DNA from: Bacteroidaceae bacterium
GTDB lineage: Bacteria; Bacteroidota; Bacteroidia; Bacteroidales; Bacteroidaceae
Assembly (NCBI GenBank): GCA_017558165.1
Contig: JAFYWE010000148.1
Coordinates: forward strand, 1 to 12,074
DNA: 12,074 nt
Reading direction: 5' to 3'
The notes beneath the pieces are model-generated. The model ran no database searches and had not been told where the DNA came from. It saw nothing but the letters and a program-made list of their open reading frames with translations. Position 1 is the stretch's first letter. Every line of letters starts with the position of its first letter. This document shows positions 7,682-12,074 of this stretch, piece after piece. A program made the translations under genes and the position numbers.

Positions 7682-8506
7682 TTACTGTGTTATCTCATCA
7701 ATCTCGGTCACGGCATCCATCCATCCGTCCATTACTATTGCCGGTGAGTGGGTACAGAGTATTATCTGCGTATTGGGGTTGAGCGTGCGTATGAGCGTTA
7801 TCAGTCTTTGTTGCCATTCGATGTGCAACGATATCTCCGGCTCGTCCATGAGCATCACACAGTGGCGTCCCTCCTGTACAAGTGCCGTGAGCATGATGAC
7901 AAGCAGCTGCTTCTCGCCAGATGAGAGCATGTATGGCTGGATCTGTTCACCATACTGGTTGAAAAGTATCTCGTTGCAGTCACGTACGATGGTCTTTGCT
8001 GTAGGGGCAAAGAGCTCGTCAACAAGGTCCTGGAACTTCTTCTTCGGCTTGGTGAGCTCTGTCGCCAGTCTCTGGTCATCGGGGTTGCCCGATGTCAGCA
8101 GTGAGATTATCCTGTTGCCGATGTTCACCTGGTAGTTGAGGTAACGGCGCTGCAGGTTGTAGAGCTGCCAGTCGAGCTCGGTACGGATATCGGCTCCAGA
8201 TACCTTCTCGAGCATCTCGCTGCTCATGATGGGGCGGTCGATGCTGCTGATGACGTCGAACTGTATGCTGGTAGAGTCCTCGGGGAAAAAGTTTACCTTT
8301 ACACCGTCCTTGGGGTTGGTTGTGAGGCGTCCGTCGCGCATCACTCTCAGATGTCCGGCCGAGCGGTTGATGATGGTGCTCTTGCCCACGCCGTTGCTGC
8401 CGCTGAGTATGTTCACGTCCGGGCGCAACTCCCAGTATATATGTTTCCTGTTGCTCCACAAGGAGTCAATCTCAATGCTCTTTATGTATTGTGCCTTCTT
8501 TTCCAT
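7682..8506 (-). CDS. ABC/SMC-like AAA family ATPase (AriA/OLD-like)
   Basis: A 274-residue soluble ATPase with a complete ABC-type site: Walker A GSNGVGKST (36-44), signature LSSGEKQ (194-200), Walker B VMLMDEPE (217-224, Asp221/Glu222), D-loop SLHIEWQ (226-232) and H-switch THSP with His253. The THSP ending and EISLHIEWQ are typical of the OLD/RecF-like AAA_15/AAA_21 group. Unlike OLD or GajA it has no TOPRIM domain of its own; the DUF4435 gene 24 bp downstream could supply it, the arrangement seen in PARIS. It is shorter than I would expect for AriA. Start: the frame is open to an ATG at 8587, but I chose ATG 8506 because family homology begins there (MEKKAQYIKSIEI) and a strong promoter sits at 8577-8607, downstream of which the longer start could not be transcribed. 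Confidence 0.88.
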   Translation of the reverse strand: MEKKAQYIKSIEIDSLWSNRKHIYWELRPDVNILSGSNGVGKSTIINRSAGHLRVMRDGRLTTNPKDGVKVNFFPEDSTSIQFDVISSIDRPIMSSEMLEKVSGADIRTELDWQLYNLQRRYLNYQVNIGNRIISLLTSGNPDDQRLATELTKPKKKFQDLVDELFAPTAKTIVRDCNEILFNQYGEQIQPYMLSSGEKQLLVIMLTALVQEGRHCVMLMDEPEISLHIEWQQRLITLIRTLNPNTQIILCTHSPAIVMDGWMDAVTEIDEITQ

Positions 8507-8558
8507 AGCTGTCAACTCATAGGTAAATACAAGGGATATGATGGAATAACGCGTTGCG

Positions 8559-8574
8559 TACGGGCTATCCCGTA
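8559..8574. promoter_or_regulatory. Perfect inverted repeat at the ATPase transcription start, possible operator
   Basis: TACGGG-CTAT-CCCGTA is a perfect 6-bp inverted repeat with a 4-bp spacer. It begins 2 bp downstream of the -7 box of the ATPase promoter and covers the expected +1, a position suited to a repressor site or a 5'-end hairpin. Its half-site CCCGTA recurs at 8690-8699. Confidence 0.45.
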
Positions 8575-8576
8575 GA

Positions 8577-8607
8577 CAAACATACACAATGTAGCTCTAA
8601 AATCAAA
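8577..8607 (-). promoter_or_regulatory. Promoter of the ATPase-DUF4435 operon
   Basis: On the minus strand, TTTG (8604-8607) is followed after 19 bp by TATGTTTG (8577-8584). Both elements match the Bacteroides primary-sigma consensus (TTTG / TAnnTTTG) and the spacing is canonical. Transcription would begin near 8570, giving a leader of about 65 nt before the ATG at 8506. It supports 8506 over the ATG at 8587. Confidence 0.7.
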
Positions 8608-8645
8608 TATGCAACAGTGAATAAATTTAAAAATGGTGAAAAATG

Positions 8646-8675
8646 TTTGCAGAATATAATTTGTTCTTATCTTCG
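8646..8675 (+). promoter_or_regulatory. Promoter of the nucleoside kinase-rpoN operon
   Basis: TTTG (8646-8649) is followed after 18 bp by TATCTTCG (8668-8675), one base off TAnnTTTG. Transcription would start near 8682, so the leader is about 50 nt and the kinase begins at the ATG at 8731 rather than at the in-frame ATG at 8554, which lies upstream of this promoter. Confidence 0.5.
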
Positions 8676-8689
8676 CATATGGGTAGAGT

Positions 8690-8699
8690 CCCGTACGGG
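8690..8699. promoter_or_regulatory. Palindrome CCCGTACGGG in the kinase leader, possible operator
   Basis: CCCGTACGGG is a perfect 10-bp palindrome 14 bp downstream of the kinase -7 box. It contains the same CCCGTA/TACGGG half-sites as the inverted repeat at 8559-8574 in front of the ATPase, but arranged back to back. Shared half-sites at two divergent promoters could mark one regulator. Confidence 0.35.
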
Positions 8700-8730
8700 G
8701 TTCTGTCGCTGTACAATAAAACTTACGATT

Positions 8731-10374
8731 ATGATAAGGATCTGTTGCAAGAACAATAGTGTCACAAAGGAATTCAGTTGTGGCCTTACTCTTAAGGAAA
8801 TCTATGATGGTTTCGGGTTGGAAATGCCATACGGTGTCGTTGCCGCAAAGGTGAATAATGTCACCGAAGGTCTTGCAATGCGCATATATCGCCATAAGGA
8901 TGTTGAGTTCCTTGATATAACCACGGTTGACGGTATGCGCATGTATGTCCGTTCGTTGACGTTCATCTTCATGAAGGCAATGGACGAACTGTTCCCTGGT
9001 GCGACGGTGCGTTTTGAGAATGCTATCTCCGGCGGATATTATTGCCGTATGGAACGCCCGCTGACCGAAGAGGAGGTCGATGCTGTGCGCGCCTGTATGC
9101 TCGGCATCGTGGAGCGTGACATACCTTTCAAACGTATCGAGTGCCACACCGGGGAGGCTATAGAGGTCTTTAAGCGGATAGGTCGAATGGACAAGGTACG
9201 CCTGCTCGAGACATATGACCACCTGTATACAAGCTATTATGAACTTGACGGCTACATCGACAGCTACTACAATGGTCTTGTGCCAAGTACCGGTTATGTA
9301 AGGCTCTTTGGCGTGGAGAAATTCAAGGATGGAGTGCTGTTGCGTGTGCCGAGCAAGAGGAACCCTCTTGAACTGAAAAAGAAAGTGCTGCAAGACAAGT
9401 TACAAGGCCTTTTCGAGGAACGCCTGCAGTGGCATTGCAAGATGGGGGTAGAGACCATCGGTGACTTCAATAAGGGCGTGCGTGCAGGGCATGGAGTCGA
9501 TTTGCTGAACATTTCCGAGGCGTTGCAGGAGCGCCGCCTGTCGCAGATAGCCGACATGGTACGTGACCGTGGTGCCAGGGTGGTGCTAATTGCCGGTCCT
9601 TCATCATCGGGAAAGACAACGTTCAGCAAACGCCTAAGCATCCAGTTGCTCGCTTGCGGTCTTACGCCGTACGCAATTTCGCTCGATGACTATTTCGTCA
9701 ACCGCACGCATACGCCACGCAAGCCCGACGGAGATTATGACTTTGAATCGTTGTACTCCATTGACCTGCCCTATTTCAACGAGTCTTTGACACGTATACT
9801 GGCCGGTGAGGAGGTTGAACTGCCCACATATAACTTCAAGACCGGTGAGCGTGAGTTCAACGGCAAGCGTCTGAAGCTTACTCCGCATATGGTGCTTGTC
9901 ATCGAGGGTACGCACGGGCTCAACCCGATGCTGACATCACAGGTGCCTGACAGCGAGAAATTCCGCATATACGTATCGGCATTGACATCGATAAAGCTCG
10001 ACTATCACAACTATATATCCACATCGGACAACCGTCTGTTGCGACGTATCATACGTGATGCCAAGTACCGTGGATACCCTGCGCAGGAGACCATAAAGCG
10101 TTGGCCCGATGTGCGCAAGGGCGAGGAAGAGTGGATATTTCCATATCAGGAGAATGCGGATGTAATGTTCAACTCGTCGCTCTTCTATGAGCTTGCCGTG
10201 TTCAAACAGCAGGCCGAGATGATGCTCCGTGCCGTTCCCGAGAACGTGGCGGAGTATTCCGAGGCGCAAAGGCTTTTGCGTTTCCTCGATTATGTTGTAC
10301 CTTTGCAGGAGCATGATATGCCACCAACCTCGCTTGCACGCGAGTTCCTTGGGGGCAGTAGCTTCAAGTATTGA
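8731..10374 (+). CDS. Nucleoside (uridine-type) kinase with N-terminal TGS/ThrRS-like region
   Basis: A 547-residue cytoplasmic protein. The C-terminal half is a uridine kinase/phosphoribulokinase-type P-loop kinase: Walker A GPSSSGKTT (289-297), LDDYF (318-322) after strand 2, DYDFES (335-340) and IEGTHGLNP (391-399); such enzymes phosphorylate uridine/cytidine in pyrimidine salvage. The first 60 residues resemble a TGS domain, and residues 70-150 resemble the second additional domain of threonyl-tRNA synthetase (MYVRSLTFIF...ELFPG...GGYYCRM), but the HxxxH metal motif of the editing site is absent, so editing is unlikely. This fusion is known in Bacteroidetes and Firmicutes without a settled role for the front part. 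Start: the frame is open from 8554, but MIRICCKNNS at 8731 gives the usual length and follows the promoter. rpoN begins 8 bp downstream. Confidence 0.9.
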   Translation: MIRICCKNNSVTKEFSCGLTLKEIYDGFGLEMPYGVVAAKVNNVTEGLAMRIYRHKDVEFLDITTVDGMRMYVRSLTFIFMKAMDELFPGATVRFENAISGGYYCRMERPLTEEEVDAVRACMLGIVERDIPFKRIECHTGEAIEVFKRIGRMDKVRLLETYDHLYTSYYELDGYIDSYYNGLVPSTGYVRLFGVEKFKDGVLLRVPSKRNPLELKKKVLQDKLQGLFEERLQWHCKMGVETIGDFNKGVRAGHGVDLLNISEALQERRLSQIADMVRDRGARVVLIAGPSSSGKTTFSKRLSIQLLACGLTPYAISLDDYFVNRTHTPRKPDGDYDFESLYSIDLPYFNESLTRILAGEEVELPTYNFKTGEREFNGKRLKLTPHMVLVIEGTHGLNPMLTSQVPDSEKFRIYVSALTSIKLDYHNYISTSDNRLLRRIIRDAKYRGYPAQETIKRWPDVRKGEEEWIFPYQENADVMFNSSLFYELAVFKQQAEMMLRAVPENVAEYSEAQRLLRFLDYVVPLQEHDMPPTSLAREFLGGSSFKY

Positions 10375-10382
10375 TTTCAAAT

Positions 10383-11816
10383 ATGACTAAGAAAAATATA
10401 TCACAAGCACAGAATCAGGAACAGCTACAGCTCCAGACCCTGTCGCCACAACAATTGCTTGCGGTACAGCTCCTTGAGATGACTACGGTCGAGATTGAGG
10501 AGAGGGTGCGTGGCGAGGTTATGGATAATCCTGCCCTTGAATCCCAGGAGAGGGATGAGGAACCGGCCGGGGATGATTATGGGAATGCTGCCGGGGATGA
10601 GGCTTCGACTGATGATTTTGATGATTATAGCGGGAACGGTGAGATACCCGTCTCCTATGGTGGTGGCCGTGGCGGGGTGGATTTCCCTGTCGGTGATGCT
10701 GTCTCTTTCGGCGACACACTGATGGAGCAGTTGTCGGAGCTTCCGCTGACTCCGTTGCAGATGGCTGTGGGCGAGTATATCATAGGCTCGCTCGATGAGG
10801 ACGGGCTCTTGCGCAAGCCATTGGTGGAGATTGAGGACGAACTTCTCATATACAACAACCTCTCGGTGGCGCCCGATGACATCGTTGAGGTTCTGGGGAT
10901 GATACAGACATTTGAACCGGCCGGCATTGCGGCGCGTACGCTACAGGAGTGTCTGCTGTTGCAGCTTGAACGTAACGGCAGGCATCGAGACCTTTCGTTG
11001 CAAAGACGTATAGTGGCCGATTACTACGATGACTTTACAGGTAAACGCTGGGATCAACTTGCCGAAAAACTTGGAATAACCGGCGAGGAGTGCCGTGAGG
11101 CCATCTCGGATATCGTTCGCCTTAATCCGCGCCCCGGTGCATCGCTCACCGAGAGCGTGGGTTTCAGCCGTCAGCAGGTGACCCCCGATTTTCTGCTCGA
11201 CGTACAGGATGAGTCTGTCTACGTGTCGCTAAACAATGCGCATGTTCCCGAACTGTATGTGAGCGAGGAGTATGTGCAGATGCTCAATGAACAGGCCGAG
11301 AGCAAGAACAGCGAACAGCGTGCCGCGGCGCAGTTCCTGCGCCAGAAGATAGAAGCGGCAAGGGGCTTTGTCGCGGCCGTGCAGCAGCGTGAGCATACAA
11401 TGCTCTCCACAATGAAGGCAATTGTCAAGCTGCAGAAACCATTCTTTGTAAACGGTGGCGATGAGGCTATGCTCAAGCCTATGATTCTTGAGGACATTGC
11501 AAGGATTACGGGGTACGATATATCTACAATCTCCCGTGTAAGCAACAGCAAGTATGTGCAGACTCCCTGGACCATCTATCCGCTCAAGTATTTCTTCAGC
11601 GACAGGGTGGTGAAAGAGGACGGTACCGAGCAGTCGGTCTATGAGCTGCATCGCGTCATACGCGAACTTGTCGATGCCGAGGACAGAAACTCTCCGTTGA
11701 CCGACCAGGCACTGCAGGAGCTGCTTGCGGCGCAGGGCTATAATGTGGCACGCCGTACCGTGGCCAAATACAGGGAGCAACTTGACATACCGGTTGCCAG
11801 GTTGCGTAAGGAATAG
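10383..11816 (+). CDS. rpoN: RNA polymerase sigma-54 factor
   Basis: A 477-residue sigma-54, which directs RNA polymerase to -24/-12 promoters that need an AAA+ activator. Region I is the Gln/Leu-rich N-terminus (residues 9-50, with LQTLSPQQLLAVQLLEM), followed by an acidic, Gly-rich linker (51-90; region II), the core-binding domain (about 110-310), the helix-turn-helix around ILEDIARITGYDISTISRVS (368-387), the QTPWTIYPLKYFF stretch and the RpoN box ARRTVAKYRE (456-465) near the C-terminus. All hallmark parts are present. A TTG at 10371 is in frame and overlaps the kinase stop, but I prefer the ATG at 10383, 8 bp after that stop. It is probably cotranscribed with the kinase. No sigma-54 promoter was convincing within this window. 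Confidence 0.95.
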   Translation: MTKKNISQAQNQEQLQLQTLSPQQLLAVQLLEMTTVEIEERVRGEVMDNPALESQERDEEPAGDDYGNAAGDEASTDDFDDYSGNGEIPVSYGGGRGGVDFPVGDAVSFGDTLMEQLSELPLTPLQMAVGEYIIGSLDEDGLLRKPLVEIEDELLIYNNLSVAPDDIVEVLGMIQTFEPAGIAARTLQECLLLQLERNGRHRDLSLQRRIVADYYDDFTGKRWDQLAEKLGITGEECREAISDIVRLNPRPGASLTESVGFSRQQVTPDFLLDVQDESVYVSLNNAHVPELYVSEEYVQMLNEQAESKNSEQRAAAQFLRQKIEAARGFVAAVQQREHTMLSTMKAIVKLQKPFFVNGGDEAMLKPMILEDIARITGYDISTISRVSNSKYVQTPWTIYPLKYFFSDRVVKEDGTEQSVYELHRVIRELVDAEDRNSPLTDQALQELLAAQGYNVARRTVAKYREQLDIPVARLRKE

Positions 11817-11842
11817 AAACCATTCACTTGAAACTATAGATT

Positions 11843-12074
11843 ATGAAAAAACAGTTGTCTCTTTTTCTGCTTGTAGTGCTGGTAGCCTTCAAGGCCATGG
11901 CACAGGATAGCTATCCCGCTTTGCTTGAGTGTGAGATGAAGAGTGAGATTCTTGGTACTGTAAAGAAATATTGCATATATCTGCCTGCAGGTTATGGCGA
12001 TGAGAACAGGGAGTTCCCTGTGCTTTATCTGTTGCACGGCCTTACCGATACCCACACCGCGTGGCGTGACAAGG
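11843..12074 (+). CDS. Secreted esterase family protein (alpha/beta hydrolase, esterase D-like), partial
   Basis: Only the first 77 residues are in the window. The start MKKQLSLFLLVVLVAFKAMAQD is a classic signal peptide, with cleavage expected after AMA (residue 20), so the protein is exported to the periplasm or beyond. The mature part has KYCIYLPAGYG (42-52), PVLYLLHGLTDTHTAW (59-74) with the HG oxyanion-hole motif, as in the esterase D/tributyrin esterase/feruloyl esterase group (PF00756). The catalytic Ser, Asp and His would lie beyond the right edge, so activity and substrate cannot be judged. It starts 26 bp after rpoN with no clear promoter or terminator between, so it may be read through from rpoN. 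Confidence 0.85.
   Translation, partial: MKKQLSLFLLVVLVAFKAMAQDSYPALLECEMKSEILGTVKKYCIYLPAGYGDENREFPVLYLLHGLTDTHTAWRDK

Noticed and set aside
8507..8587. 27-residue N-terminal extension of the ATPase from the ATG at 8587
   Set aside because: It lies upstream of or across the predicted transcription start and palindrome, and family similarity begins at the ATG at 8506.
8554..8730. 59-residue N-terminal extension of the kinase from the ATG at 8554
   Set aside because: It lies mostly upstream of the kinase promoter, has no domain character, and the start at 8731 gives the normal family length.
8512..9393. 293-codon open frame on the minus strand opposite the kinase
   Set aside because: It is opposite conserved kinase sequence, runs through both divergent promoters and resembles no family.

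Overview
The window looks like chromosomal DNA from a member of the Bacteroidales (Bacteroides/Prevotella-like). The protein families fit this: a GSCFA protein next to a MurF of the type fused to alanine racemase in Bacteroidetes, a nucleoside kinase with an N-terminal TGS/ThrRS-like region, and a Bacteroidetes-type sigma-54. The promoters also fit, being of the TTTG (-33) / TAnnTTTG (-7) kind with little use of Shine-Dalgarno sequences. Assignment below the order level is not possible from this alone. Codon use looks uniform, and I see no insertion sequence, integrase, tRNA, rRNA or CRISPR array.

Layout. Bases 1-1623 (minus strand) hold a GSCFA-domain protein that overlaps the start of a MurF-type ligase running off the left edge. 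Bases 1624-1867 are a divergent, T-rich promoter region. Bases 1868-6557 (plus) form a tight three-gene operon, dxs-trkA-trkH, whose stops and starts overlap (ATGA, TAATG); it makes the first enzyme of the MEP isoprenoid pathway and a Trk potassium uptake system. An 86-bp convergent gap (6558-6643) carries five heptanucleotide repeats. Bases 6644-8506 (minus) hold a two-gene operon: an ABC/SMC-like ATPase followed by a DUF4435 (TOPRIM-like) protein. Bases 8507-8730 are a second divergent promoter region, with a near-ideal Bacteroides promoter for the ATPase and two short palindromes sharing the half-site CCCGTA. Bases 8731-11816 (plus) encode the TGS/kinase fusion and RpoN, 8 bp apart. From 11843 a secreted esterase starts and runs off the right edge.

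How the genes fit together. Most are housekeeping: cell wall (murF), isoprenoid precursors (dxs), potassium homeostasis (trkAH), nucleotide salvage (kinase) and alternative transcription (rpoN). The exception is the ATPase-DUF4435 pair. This combination of a stand-alone ABC-type ATPase and a DUF4435/TOPRIM partner is the architecture of PARIS (AriA-AriB) and other OLD-like anti-phage systems. The pair is therefore the best candidate for an undescribed system here, although its setting among core genes leaves open a conserved cellular role.
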